The position numbers and the translations under genes are program-made. From the NCBI RefSeq assembly GCF_020829645.1, contig NZ_JAIVFS010000012.1, forward strand, positions 62,001-126,000: a DNA stretch of 64,000 nucleotides, read 5' to 3'. The stretch's first letter is position 1. Each line of letters begins with the position of its first letter. The DNA is from Nostoc mirabile CHAB5784 (GTDB lineage Bacteria > Cyanobacteriota > Cyanobacteriia > Cyanobacteriales > Nostocaceae). The notes under the pieces were generated by a model. The model saw nothing but the letters and a program-made list of their open reading frames with translations. It was not told the DNA's origin and searched no databases. Positions 35,958 through 44,455 of the stretch are shown here, in pieces.

Positions 35958-36281
35958 ATGGAAATACCCCAACGCGTATCAGTCCGCTACAAAGACGCGT
36001 CCTTCAACAGTAATGAAATCCGTTTGAGAACTTTTCGGCTTGGGTTACAAATATGGGAAGAACAAACCAAACCTAGAAAAACAGAGCTTTATCAGTTTAT
36101 ATCGTCTTGCTTGAAACAAGTTGACCGCCAAGATCGTTTTATGTTTTCTCTGCTGTTCATAGAATTAACAGACCTCATACGCAATTCTTCGCTGGAAAGG
36201 GGAACGAAAGAGGTTTTGATTAAAACAGCTTTTACGGAGTTTGCTTGTGCCATAACAGACTTTGAAGACGTTGCCAAGTAA
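35958..36281 (+). CDS. Small helical protein of unknown function (107 aa)
   Basis: A 107-residue soluble protein that starts MEIPQRVSVRYKDASFNSNE and is rich in alternating hydrophobic and charged residues. It reads as an all-helical protein (IWEEQTKPRKTELYQFISSC, LLFIELTDLIRNSS). No catalytic motif. Upstream AT-rich sequence gives a plausible promoter; a short GGTTGGTCAGCCAACC palindrome at 36281-36297 follows the stop and may act as a weak terminator. It lies next to the CRISPR leader, but I see no CRISPR-related domain. Confidence 0.55.
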   Translation: MEIPQRVSVRYKDASFNSNEIRLRTFRLGLQIWEEQTKPRKTELYQFISSCLKQVDRQDRFMFSLLFIELTDLIRNSSLERGTKEVLIKTAFTEFACAITDFEDVAK

Positions 36282-36339
36282 GGTTGGTCAGCCAACCTAA
36301 TCAAGTAGGATATTTATAAGTAAGCAGCTTTTCCATTAG

Positions 36340-36583
36340 ATTAGTTTTTTCGCTGAATGCGCGGATGCGTAGGTGTTCGGGAAGGGGTGACTACAAAAAT
36401 GGCTGAATTGCCCTATATGCAAGAACTTGAGAGCGTTAGCATTTCTAAACCATCCGCGCACCTTATGGGGACTAGTTTTCAGCCATTTGCCTCTAGCCAA
36501 ATCACAACTCCTCGTGTTATGATTTTTCCATTCGCGCAACCGAACCTTCAAAACCAAATAGAGCAAGACTTTCAGAAGCCAGC
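36340..36583 (+). promoter_or_regulatory. Probable CRISPR leader
   Basis: The sequence directly upstream of the first repeat, on the side expected from the repeat orientation (repeat ends ATTGAAAC). It contains an inverted pair GCGCGGATGC (36358) and CCATCCGCGC (36448) resembling elements I recall from cyanobacterial type I/III leaders. An open frame runs through it into the first repeat; I regard this as chance. Confidence 0.5.
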
Positions 36584-36904
36584 ATTGCAATTACCTAAAA
36601 TCCCTATTAGGGATTGAAACTTCAAAACTGTTTTGCCCTCTCCAGAACAACTCAATTGCAATTACCTAAAATCCCTATTAGGGATTGAAACATCACTCCC
36701 CACTAATAGAACAAAACCGATAAATTGCAATTACCTAAAATCCCTATTAGGGATTGAAACGATTGGCGGCTATTTTGTAAATCTGTACTTGATAATATTG
36801 CAATTACCTAAAATCCCTATTAGGGATTGAAACAAGCAGTACCATTTTTAATCAACAATGCGGATAAATTGCAATTACCTAAAATCCCTATTAGGGATTG
36901 AAAG
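36584..36904 (+). CRISPR. CRISPR array, five 37-nt repeats and four spacers
   Basis: Repeats at 36584-36620, 36655-36691, 36724-36760, 36797-36833 and 36868-36904. They begin ATTGCAATTACC, contain the palindrome CCCTATTAGGG and end GATTGAAAC; the last repeat differs only in its final base (G), marking the trailer end. Spacers are 34, 32, 36 and 34 nt and share no sequence. This repeat type is common in Nostocales with type III or I-D systems. No cas gene occurs in the window, so the array depends on distant cas genes or is inactive. Confidence 0.97.
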
Positions 36905-37264
36905 TGTCAGCTACATCTTGCTGGGAAGCGATCGCTTGTTGGGAAACTGACAATACTTGCCATCGCTGCTGTTTTAACCCACATTCCGCAGGTGCGTAGG
37001 CTAGCAAAAACCGCAGGCATCGCAAATGCTGTATTTTGGAAAATGGCACAAAGATTGAACGCGAAGGCTTGAACAAGAGGAGCGATACCTGCGACGGACA
37101 ACTCTTGGAGAAGCTACGCGATCGCATCCTATCAACAAAGTAAAATCCCCACACTTGAGGCAGGGACTACAGGCTTACTCTAAGCAGCTATTAATACAAA
37201 GTTAACTAAATACAGAGTTTCATTAATTCGTAGTGAATTAAATTTGGCAATACCCTGCAATACC
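36905..37264. other. Region between CRISPR array and minisatellite
   Basis: No convincing gene. A minus-strand stretch (LKQQRWQVLSVSQQAIASQQ next to the array end) has some coding character but no proper start or family. The remainder is palindromic repeat DNA and AT-rich sequence. Confidence 0.4.
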
Positions 37265-37411
37265 AATGCGTCGGCTAACAATGCCAATGCGTCGGCTAAC
37301 AATGCCAATGCGTCGGCTAACAATGCCAATGCGTCGGCTAACAATGCCAATGCGTCGGCTAACAATGCCAATGCGTCGGCTAACAATGCCAATGTGTCGG
37401 CTGACAATGCC
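37265..37411. repeat. Minisatellite, seven 21-bp units
   Basis: Unit AATGCGTCGGCTAACAATGCC, six near-perfect copies and a seventh with two changes. Because 21 is a multiple of three and the unit lacks stops in several frames, it reads as Ala/Asn/Ser or Ala/Leu/Asp heptapeptide repeats on both strands; I do not think these are genes. A looser relative lies at 13425-13500, and both follow the same AAATTTGGCAATAC seed. Confidence 0.93.
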
Positions 37412-37459
37412 AATGTGTTCCCCTGCATTAAAAACGCTACGCTTTTATGCAAAACTGTA

Positions 37460-37723
37460 CTAAGATACTTTCGGTTGCTGCCATAGAATGAGTTTCAATT
37501 CAGAGCAGTAGTAACCCCCACCACTAATTTCTCCTTCGTGGTCAGCTAGCCAATCATAAATTTGTGTAGCTTTTGCTAATGCCACTTTTTCTGATCGATA
37601 CAGCCGAGGAGTAGGGCAGTAGGCTTGGCCATTGATGTGTATAGCTGCAATCTGCCAATAATCGCTCTCTGGTACAACTTCTAAAAACCCGTTACTGTAA
37701 GGCTGGATTATTCCTATGTTCAT
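37460..37723 (-). CDS. Small protein of unknown function (87 aa)
   Basis: An 87-residue soluble protein, MNIGIIQPYSNGFLEVVPES at the N-terminus, then a beta-rich stretch YWQIAAIHINGQAYCPTPRL, a helix (ALAKATQIYDWLADHEG) and GGGYYCSELKLILWQQ. Coding-like composition, and an ordinary cyanobacterial small conserved protein in appearance. No family recognised. Divergently arranged with the 89-codon frame starting 22 bp away. Confidence 0.6.
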   Translation of the reverse strand: MNIGIIQPYSNGFLEVVPESDYWQIAAIHINGQAYCPTPRLYRSEKVALAKATQIYDWLADHEGEISGGGYYCSELKLILWQQPKVS

Positions 37724-37744
37724 CTACAACCATCAAACTTTAAA

Positions 37745-38014
37745 ATGAAGACCATAACAAAGTCGATACCAGCTAGTTCTTCGGAGTCAAAGCTGGAATC
37801 ACCAGGGAATGCAGTAGCAACCCCTGTTAATGATTGTGGGTTCGTAGTCAATGAAAATCTGAATTATTGGTCACTTTTTGGCTTGATTCCGTTATTGGCA
37901 GCAATAATGGCAAGAGGAATACGCACAAATATAGTAGTCTGTCAAGCTAACTTTGCTGGAATAACGAACCGCAGAGGCACAGAGAACACAGAGAAAAAGA
38001 GAGAAAGATTCTAA
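37745..38014 (+). CDS. Small putative membrane protein, tail formed by a repeat
   Basis: An 89-codon frame. The Ser/Val-rich N-terminus is followed by one hydrophobic segment (WSLFGLIPLLAAIMARGI). The last ~15 codons (NRRGTENTEKKRERF) come from the AACCGCAGAGGCACAGAGAA dispersed repeat, and the stop codon is shared with the first bases of a family D element at 38012. Either the gene has been truncated by repeat insertion or it is not a gene. Confidence 0.35.
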   Translation: MKTITKSIPASSSESKLESPGNAVATPVNDCGFVVNENLNYWSLFGLIPLLAAIMARGIRTNIVVCQANFAGITNRRGTENTEKKRERF

Positions 38015-38136
38015 GCTGTTACGCATTTAACTTGTACATTTACCTGATGACTGTTGACCGTTGACTGATGAGCGATAACCGTCAACCGTCAACGATTATA
38101 AAGAATGTTTATATAATTTAGATGCATATCAGCTTA
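38012..38136. repeat. Family D inverted-repeat element, copy 3
   Basis: A 125-bp element with the best-preserved ends: TAAGCTGTTACGCATTTAAC and, on the complement, TAAGCTGATATGCATCTAAA. The core is built of TTGACCG, TTGACTG and GTCAACC heptamers. Its complement is nearly identical to the left part of copy 2. The rest of 38137-38402 has no gene. Confidence 0.8.
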
Positions 38137-38402
38137 AAACTTGGTTTACTAAACATTGTTGACTTGACAGACCACTAAGCTAAATTACCGAAAAGTTGGG
38201 TCTAAAGCCTCACCCTAAAGAATTCAAAGAAGTCAAAATTGCCATTCCAGCGATCGCCACTTGATTCATCTGGAAACTGCCAATCGCTTGATCTACACTA
38301 AGACGCAAGACAAACCACCAGATAGATGAAGAGTGGGGGAACTGATGATAAGTTGAGATGAGCAAAAGCTCCTATCAACCCGATTGTGAAAAAGTAGCTA
38401 TT

Positions 38403-39044
38403 ATGATCGTTGTCCATCATCTCAACAACTCGCGATCGCAGCGTGTGCTATGGCTGCTTGAAGAATTAGGTATAGAATACGAGATTAAGTTCTACGAACG
38501 CGATGAAAAGACGATGCTGGCACCAACATCGCTGCGTGAAGTCCATCCACTTGGCAAGTCACCAGTAATCACAGATGGAGAAGAGACTGTTGCTGAGTCG
38601 GGTGCTATTATCGAATACATAGTGAGTCGCTACGGCAATGGTCGGCTAATCCCGCCATCCGGTACGTCAGAGCGTCTGCGCTATACGTATTGGCTGCATT
38701 ACGCTGAAGGATCTGCAATGCCACCTCTAGTGATGAACCTCGTCTTCAACCGTTTTGCTACAGGAGACACCAGCGTAAACGAAGGATTTATCGCACCCCA
38801 GATCAAGCTTCACTTTGACTACATAGAAGGTGAACTTGGTAAGAGTACGTGGTTTGTAGGCGAAGAATTTACTGCCGCCGATATCCAAATGAGCTTTCCT
38901 CTGGAAATAGTCGCTATGGAAGCTGAACTCATCTCAAGCCGACCAAAGATTAAGCAATTTATCGAGCGCATCCATGCACGACCTGCTTACGAACGCGCCC
39001 TTGAACGTGGAGGCAAATACGACTTCGCCAACAGCATTCAATAA
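38403..39044 (+). CDS. Glutathione S-transferase family protein
   Basis: A 213-residue protein from ATG 38403 (MIVVHHLNNSRSQRVLWLLE); an ATG 45 bp upstream is in frame but gives an atypical extension. The thioredoxin-like N-terminal domain has the SRSQRV start of helix 1 (the Ser is the expected glutathione-activating residue in this subgroup), a cis-Pro strand GKSPVITDGEETVAESGAII, and a helical C-terminal domain with FTAADIQMSFPLE (the GST N-capping motif region). It should conjugate or reduce electrophiles or peroxides with glutathione; substrate unknown. Convergent with the VOC protein gene. Confidence 0.88.
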   Translation: MIVVHHLNNSRSQRVLWLLEELGIEYEIKFYERDEKTMLAPTSLREVHPLGKSPVITDGEETVAESGAIIEYIVSRYGNGRLIPPSGTSERLRYTYWLHYAEGSAMPPLVMNLVFNRFATGDTSVNEGFIAPQIKLHFDYIEGELGKSTWFVGEEFTAADIQMSFPLEIVAMEAELISSRPKIKQFIERIHARPAYERALERGGKYDFANSIQ

Positions 39045-39075
39045 TTCTCCAACAGTTCTTGATTTGGGGGAGACG

Positions 39076-40107
39076 TTATTTACCTTCTAGCAAAGTCCAG
39101 AAGTAGCCATCTGGCGCAACGAAGGAAAAACTCGTCTCACCAAACTCATTAATAATGATGTCTGTAACTTTTTGTACAGTACTTGCTTTGATGCGATCGC
39201 AATACTCCTCTATTCCCTTTACGCGATATGTATATAAAGACATACCCAAGCTACCTGGTTGGGCAGCTTCAAAGCGCGATTCCAAATTAATAGATTCTGG
39301 GAATCGAATGATGTAAAGTCTACCACTACGTGCAGCCATCAGGTCAGACTTAGAAGAACGGGGATCATCAAAAGTCGTGACAATAAACTTTTCACCAGGG
39401 TTAAGGTCAAAAATATCTTTACCTGCTGGTGAAGATTCATAGCTAGTTTCAACATCATCACGCACACGCAGCAAACCCAAAACTTCTTCATAAAACTTCA
39501 GCGTTTCTTTGCTGTCATCTTGAACTATGATTCCCAGGTGGGTAAACTGACTAGTCTTGAGAGCAGCATTATGGTTAACTTGTCCGTAATGCGGTAGTGT
39601 ATAGCCAAACCGTTGAAATAAAACCTGTCGAGCTAAGGGTTGTAGTAGCAGCATTTCTCGTACACCAACTGCTGGCTCAATAAAAGGACGGCTTTTCCTC
39701 TCTTTGTTATAGATGACTTCCCAATAAGGGTTAGTGTACCTAATAGGCAAACCTGCCGCTTTTGCATCCTCTATATGATTTAAAATACTTAAAACATCTG
39801 CCGTTAAGCTTGTCGCCCAGCGATTTCCCTTAATTTTCATTGACGCTATTCCCAAACCTTCATGGGTGGGGTTTTGCCAAAGCATTAGCCGAATCAAACC
39901 ATGATCTGCATTTTGGTGGTAGAGGCGGATTGAGCGTAAAGATGAATTCACCCCATATAATTGATTGGCTACATCTGCGGTTAATTCACCCATTTCACCA
40001 ATGCGATAGCCAAATTGCTCCCAATACTGAATTGCAGAAATTGCCTCTGGGATGCCGATACAGACTTCATAGATACCTTCAATTGCCGTTTGTTGTTCTT
40101 GAGTCAT
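39076..40107 (-). CDS. Two-domain VOC (glyoxalase/dioxygenase fold) protein
   Basis: A 343-residue protein with two VOC modules. The first (residues ~10-160) begins IEGIYEVCIGIPEAISAIQY and is degenerate; the second (~185-340) has FTHLGIIVQDDSKETLKFYE, GLLRVRDDVETSY and the end FVAPDGYFWTLLEGK, with a metal-ligand-like His and Glu. Members of the superfamily include glyoxalases, extradiol dioxygenases and antibiotic-binding proteins. The reaction is not predictable. Adjacent to, and convergent with, a glutathione transferase, which might hint at a detoxification pair, but this is inference. Confidence 0.8.
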   Translation of the reverse strand: MTQEQQTAIEGIYEVCIGIPEAISAIQYWEQFGYRIGEMGELTADVANQLYGVNSSLRSIRLYHQNADHGLIRLMLWQNPTHEGLGIASMKIKGNRWATSLTADVLSILNHIEDAKAAGLPIRYTNPYWEVIYNKERKSRPFIEPAVGVREMLLLQPLARQVLFQRFGYTLPHYGQVNHNAALKTSQFTHLGIIVQDDSKETLKFYEEVLGLLRVRDDVETSYESSPAGKDIFDLNPGEKFIVTTFDDPRSSKSDLMAARSGRLYIIRFPESINLESRFEAAQPGSLGMSLYTYRVKGIEEYCDRIKASTVQKVTDIIINEFGETSFSFVAPDGYFWTLLEGK

Positions 40108-40223
40108 ATCAATTTTGGATTTTAGATTGGTTCAAAATAAATAAAGCTTTCGGAAAGATATCTTAGAAAGAATCCGAAAAGCAACAACTTAATTTTGTAG
40201 CTTATGATGTACCTACAAAAGTG

Positions 40224-40358
40224 ATATCATGTCCGCCAAGTTACCCATAATAAAAGAACCCCACCCCCAACCCCTCCCCGCAAGCGGGGAGGGGAGCGTT
40301 TGCGTCAGCAAATGCGGGGTGGGGTTCCGGGTATTATGCTTAATTGCCCGGACATCAT
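40224..40358. repeat. Family C inverted-repeat element, copy 3
   Basis: Ends ATATCATGTCCGCC and CCCGGACATCATAT. The left interior (AGTTACCCATAATAAAAGAA) is the complement of the right interior of copy 2. Contains the CCCCACCCC...GGGGTGGGG hairpin. No target duplication. Confidence 0.7.
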
Positions 40359-40437
40359 ATGAGATGTCTAATATAAATTTCTTCTGATTGCACGTAATCA
40401 ACGATCGCCATAAAGTTTTTTTAACAGGAGTTAAGCT

Positions 40438-41061
40438 ATGACGCAGCAACTGACTCAAGAGCAATTATCACAAATAGTTACAGAAGTAGAAGGTCTGCAA
40501 GTGCGTCGGGAAGCGGAATTAGACCAACAGCAGATTAGAGAAATTTTACAGGAGTTAAATTTACCGCCAGAGTTATTGGATGAAGCGCTGATTCAGTTAA
40601 ATCGCCGCCAAGCACTGGAAATACAACAACGCCGGAATCGATGGATTACTTCTGGAGTTGTGGCAGTTGTAGTGGTGGTCATTGCATCTACAATATTTTT
40701 CATGCAGCAGCAGAATTCTACACTCTCTCGTGTTTCTGCTCAACAAGACCGCATCACCTTGGTGCAAAATAGTGGCGGTGACTTGAAGACAATTTCCCGT
40801 CAAACCAATCCAGAAATTTCTTACCGTGTCACTTTAAAGGATGCACCCTTGGGTAAAAAGCTGGCTCTCTCTTGTAATTGGATTGACCCAAGTGGTCAAA
40901 TTGTCAAGCAAAACAACTATCAAACCCGCGAAATTAATACGTCTGTCTGGGATACCCAGTGTCGCTACATTATTAATCCTGCTGCAACTGTTGGCAATTG
41001 GAAGGTGCAGATGTTCTTGGAAGGTCGGCAGATTAGTGATGAAACCTTTGAAGTTAAATAG
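40438..41061 (+). CDS. Single-span membrane protein of unknown function
   Basis: A 207-residue protein; AGGAG at 40426-40430 precedes the ATG. Residues 1-65 are a charged helical region (QLTQEQLSQIVTEVEGLQVR, LQELNLPPELLDEALIQLNR), residues 68-90 a strong transmembrane helix (SGVVAVVVVVIASTIFF), and residues ~105-207 a beta-sandwich-like domain with two cysteines (ALSCNWIDPSGQ, WDTQCRYIINP) that could form a disulfide outside the cytoplasm. The pattern is of a cyanobacterial membrane-anchored protein, family not recalled with certainty. It ends 5 bp before the asparagine-synthetase-like gene, so the two are probably translated from one message. Confidence 0.75.
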   Translation: MTQQLTQEQLSQIVTEVEGLQVRREAELDQQQIREILQELNLPPELLDEALIQLNRRQALEIQQRRNRWITSGVVAVVVVVIASTIFFMQQQNSTLSRVSAQQDRITLVQNSGGDLKTISRQTNPEISYRVTLKDAPLGKKLALSCNWIDPSGQIVKQNNYQTREINTSVWDTQCRYIINPAATVGNWKVQMFLEGRQISDETFEVK

Positions 41062-41066
41062 TCCAG

Positions 41067-43031
41067 ATGGGCAACATCCCGCATCACTTTCTTGGTTATT
41101 GGGGTTACGGCGCTCAACACGAGTTGGAAGCGCTGTTAAGTAGTGTTCTGGAAAACCTCTCTCCAAACCTCTCCCCTAAAAGGGGAGAGGCTTTGAATTT
41201 TCCCCCTTCCCGCCACGGGTTGGGGGTTAGGGGGTTAGGTCTGAAAAGCGAGTTATCTCCACAGGAAAATTATCCTCTTCCCATCTGGAATGTTGTTTAT
41301 ATAGGACTTGATGGAAATTCCTCAGCACGACAAAATCAGGACTTACACGCTGAACACCTGAAATCTAGATCCCCCCTAACCCCCCTTAAAAAAGGGGGAA
41401 CCTTGAAAGCCCCCTTTTTAAGGGGGTTGGGGGATCTCTTCTGCGTAAGTCCTAATAATCAAGTTGCTGCTATCTCTGCATCAGGATTATTCAGTTTACC
41501 CGATGCTTGGGTGAGTCTACAGGAAAACAACAGCCTAATTTTGGGTAGAGAACCTTTCGGAAAGATGCCTTTGTATTGGACTCAACAAGGACAAGTGATC
41601 TGGTTTGCATCTCAACTGCAACTACTCTTACCGATTTTGCAACAGTCAGAAGTTAGCATTTCTGGATTATATGGCTATAGCTGTTTTTCTTACGTTCCAA
41701 CACCCTTAACCCCTGTTAATGGAGTGTTTGCAGTGACGGCGGGAACTGAATTAGTTTGGCAGAGTGATTGTCAATCAGGTAAGCTGCGATCGCCTGAATC
41801 TAAGAACATCCACTCGTGGCGGGAAGCCTCAGAACATTTAACAGATGAAGCTACAGCAATTACCGAATTGCAAACTCTTCTTAAAGACTCGATTGAGCGA
41901 CAAATTGCCGATTTAAAGGATGAGCCTGTTGGGGTGTTGCTCTCTGGCGGACTCGATTCTTCAGTGGTGGCGGGGCTGCTGGTGCAAGCAGGGGTGAAAG
42001 TCCGCGCCTACACTTTAGATTTCGGTGAGGCAGGCATTCCAGAATATCCATACTCTGAACAAGTCGCCCAGTTTCTCAAAATTCCACTGATTAAAGTTGC
42101 AATAACCCCAAGTTCGATCAAGAATGCCCTAATTCCTACTGTGCAAGCATTGGATTTGCCCTTTGGAGATGGCGTGTGTGTTCCGTTGTATCTCCTATCT
42201 CAGAGGGCGAGTCAGGAAACTCAGGTGATTTTTAACGGCGAAGGGGGAGATCAATTATTTGCCGGTTGGACGAACAAACCTTTAATTGCCGCAGGTGTTT
42301 ATCAAGCAGAAAATCCCGCCGGACAGGAAACTTTTATCCAGCAATATCTCCGCACCTTTCACCGTCTTGGGGGATACGAATCTCAAGTTTATCAGCCAGA
42401 GGTCTATGCACAAATCCAAAATTTGCATCCTGAAGATTGGCTATTGGCGGCTCTCGATCGCAATGAGTGTCCATCTTTGCTACATCGCTTGCGCCGCGCC
42501 AGTCTGATGCTCAAAGGGGCACAGAATATCCATCCCCGTGCGACTGCATTGGGGTTTGCTCATGGATTATGGGTGCGATCGCCTTTTTGTGATTTACCTT
42601 TAGCAGAATGGACATTCCGCCTATCTGGAGAACTCTGTTTGCAGGGAGCCTGTGAAAAATATATCCTCAAGCGGGCTGTAGAAAATTGGCTCCCGCCGGA
42701 AATTGTCTGGCGACAAAAGCGGGGTATGGGGGTTCCCTTAACTTCTTGGTGTTTAAATGATTTTTGGCATCAACTGGGCATTTGGCTCAATCCTGAGATA
42801 CTTCGTGCCAACAATCACTTTTATCCTGACATCGCGGCACAAATCGTTGAAGGCAAACTAGGAGCAGCTATTCAAGGACGGCGAATTGGTGAGACTCTCT
42901 GGTTACTGATTATGTGGCAACTTTGGCGATCGCATGTTTTAAATGAAAAACTAAGTAAACATTCCTGGGATCATCCGTTTTGGTTACCTCGTTGGCTATG
43001 GAGAAATTACAAGATAATTCGTAATTCGTAA
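41067..43031 (+). CDS. Asparagine-synthetase-like amidotransferase homologue with repeat insertions
   Basis: A 654-residue protein. The C-terminal synthetase half is well conserved, with the PP-loop GVLLSGGLDSSVVAGLLV near residue 290, VIFNGEGGDQLFAG and the closing VWRQKRGMGVPLTSW. The N-terminal half keeps scraps of the class II glutaminase fold (SLILGREPFGKMPLYW), but the catalytic Cys that must follow the initiator Met is absent (MGNIPHHFLG). It therefore probably uses ammonia or activates a carboxylate for another nucleophile, as lasso-peptide and beta-lactam synthetases do. Two palindromic repeats are translated in frame: residues ~27-65 (NLSPNLSPKRGEAL...) and ~98-130 (SRSPLTPLKKGG...). 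It lies between a membrane protein and a PLP-decarboxylase-like gene. Confidence 0.8.
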   Translation: MGNIPHHFLGYWGYGAQHELEALLSSVLENLSPNLSPKRGEALNFPPSRHGLGVRGLGLKSELSPQENYPLPIWNVVYIGLDGNSSARQNQDLHAEHLKSRSPLTPLKKGGTLKAPFLRGLGDLFCVSPNNQVAAISASGLFSLPDAWVSLQENNSLILGREPFGKMPLYWTQQGQVIWFASQLQLLLPILQQSEVSISGLYGYSCFSYVPTPLTPVNGVFAVTAGTELVWQSDCQSGKLRSPESKNIHSWREASEHLTDEATAITELQTLLKDSIERQIADLKDEPVGVLLSGGLDSSVVAGLLVQAGVKVRAYTLDFGEAGIPEYPYSEQVAQFLKIPLIKVAITPSSIKNALIPTVQALDLPFGDGVCVPLYLLSQRASQETQVIFNGEGGDQLFAGWTNKPLIAAGVYQAENPAGQETFIQQYLRTFHRLGGYESQVYQPEVYAQIQNLHPEDWLLAALDRNECPSLLHRLRRASLMLKGAQNIHPRATALGFAHGLWVRSPFCDLPLAEWTFRLSGELCLQGACEKYILKRAVENWLPPEIVWRQKRGMGVPLTSWCLNDFWHQLGIWLNPEILRANNHFYPDIAAQIVEGKLGAAIQGRRIGETLWLLIMWQLWRSHVLNEKLSKHSWDHPFWLPRWLWRNYKIIRNS

Positions 43032-43074
43032 TTCGTAATTCGTAATTGATATAGGGAGAAAATAAGTTTAAGTT

Positions 43075-44391
43075 ATGGAGAACAAGAAATTTTATGACTT
43101 TCAAAATTCCCTTAGTCCGCCATTTTCTTGGGAACAGGCGCAGGAGTTAATAAATACTTACGGTTCTCCGCTTTATGTTTATAATGGCGATCGCTTGGAC
43201 GAAACTATTGAGGGGATTACCAAAGCAGTCAGCTATCCGCGCACACAATTTCGTTTTGCCAGTGTTACCAATGGCAACATTGCGCTGTTAAAAATTTTTC
43301 GCTCATTTGGATGGGGACTTCACGCCAATACGCCAGGAGATATTTACCTGGGATTGCAAGCTGGTTTCGATCCTAGTGAGGTTGTTTATAGCGGTAGTAA
43401 TTTGAATCGGACTGAGATGCTACAAGTCTTGAATTGGGGAGTTACAACTCTCAATTTTGATAGTCTGGCTCAGTTGCAGTTGTGCTGCGAAGTTTTGCCC
43501 AAAAGCAGAGAGAAATATATTCGCCTGGGTTTACGCCTCAATTTGCCAGAAATTACGGGAGATAGCCGCATTGGTGTACGTCCTGAAGAATTTGGTGATG
43601 CGATCGCTTTAACTGGTGAGGTTGGACTAAAGCTGAGTGGTTTACACTTCTATCGAGGAACTGGAACTAATGCCACAACTGCTTTTACCCAGGTAATTGA
43701 TACAGTAATCGCCACAGCCCAACAGTTACCAGATTGGGAATATTTAGATTTTGGTGGTGGTTTTGGCTACCCATATCATCACAATAAAACAGCCTTTGCC
43801 TGGGAAATATTTGGGGCTGAGTTAACCAAGAGAATTACTCGTTTAGGACGGGAAATTGATTTGGTAATTGAACCGGGACGAAGTGCGATCGCCGGATGTG
43901 CCACGTTGCTTGCTCAAGTTGTTTCTGTGAAATGGCAAGGAGAAAAACAGATTGTTGGAGTTGATACCACCGTTGCTAATCTTTCAGTACCCTCAGTACA
44001 CGGCGGCTACCGAGAAATTATCACTTGGAAGCAAGCAAATAAATCCCCCACTCCCCACTCCTGTACAGACACGATTAATCGCATCTCTTGTACAGACGCG
44101 ATTAATCGCGTCTCCCTATTCAAAACTGATATTTGTGGTAACACCACCTATTCACGAGATTACCTGGGGAAAAATTGCCAACTCCCAGCGTTAGAAATTG
44201 GTGATATCGTTGCCATTCTAGATGTCGGTGCTTATGGTTATGCCATGTCGTCTCATTTTTTACACCGCCCCAAACCTGCGGAAGTCTTGCTAGAAAATTG
44301 CACACATCGCCTAATTCGCCAACGAGAAGACTACAGTGTTTTATTAACAAATCAAATGCTTGATAGTTCCCCCCTTAAAAAGGGGGGTTAG
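43075..44391 (+). CDS. Fold-type III PLP decarboxylase-like protein lacking the PLP lysine
   Basis: A 438-residue protein with the alanine-racemase-like barrel and C-terminal domain of diaminopimelate/ornithine/arginine decarboxylases: LYVYNGDRLDETI, GFDPSEVVYSGSNLNRTE, GGGFGYPY (phosphate loop), EPGRSAIAGC and GDIVAILDVGAYGYAMSSHF. At the Schiff-base position, where homologues read Y-A-V-K-A-N-x-N, this protein reads FASVTNGN, so the Lys is missing. The GPxCExxD motif is also changed (CGNTTYSRD). Residues ~328-347 are an in-frame copy of the GACGCGATTAATCGCGTC repeat, and the last ~8 residues (SSPLKKGG) come from a palindrome. It follows the asparagine-synthetase-like gene after 43 bp of TTCGTAA repeat. 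A non-classical enzyme or binding protein is likely. Confidence 0.75.
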   Translation: MENKKFYDFQNSLSPPFSWEQAQELINTYGSPLYVYNGDRLDETIEGITKAVSYPRTQFRFASVTNGNIALLKIFRSFGWGLHANTPGDIYLGLQAGFDPSEVVYSGSNLNRTEMLQVLNWGVTTLNFDSLAQLQLCCEVLPKSREKYIRLGLRLNLPEITGDSRIGVRPEEFGDAIALTGEVGLKLSGLHFYRGTGTNATTAFTQVIDTVIATAQQLPDWEYLDFGGGFGYPYHHNKTAFAWEIFGAELTKRITRLGREIDLVIEPGRSAIAGCATLLAQVVSVKWQGEKQIVGVDTTVANLSVPSVHGGYREIITWKQANKSPTPHSCTDTINRISCTDAINRVSLFKTDICGNTTYSRDYLGKNCQLPALEIGDIVAILDVGAYGYAMSSHFLHRPKPAEVLLENCTHRLIRQREDYSVLLTNQMLDSSPLKKGG

Positions 44392-44424
44392 GGGGGATCA
44401 AGTCTGCTCTGAACCGTATTGACT
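44366..44424. repeat. Partial family A element at the 3' end of the decarboxylase-like gene
   Basis: CCCCCCTTAAAAAGGGGGG palindrome followed by CTCTGAACCGTATTG, the right end of family A. The left end is absent; the palindrome supplies the last codons and the stop of the upstream gene. Confidence 0.6.
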
Positions 44425-44455
44425 AACAATTAATAACTAACATCCAACAACCATT

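Noticed and set aside
36357..36617. 86-codon frame running into the first CRISPR repeat
   Set aside because: It lies in the leader position and ends inside a repeat; more likely leader DNA than a gene.
36633..36830. 65-codon frame across the CRISPR array with repeated NCNYLKSLLGIET
   Set aside because: Pure translation of CRISPR repeats.
37180..37486. Ala/Leu/Asp- or Ala/Asn/Ser-repeat proteins in the 21-bp minisatellite
   Set aside because: A stop-free 21-bp unit gives open frames in several phases on both strands; no independent evidence of a gene.
38150..38357. Possible coding remnant upstream of the glutathione transferase (LGLKPHPKEFKEVKIAIPAI)
   Set aside because: Too short and unrecognised to support a call.
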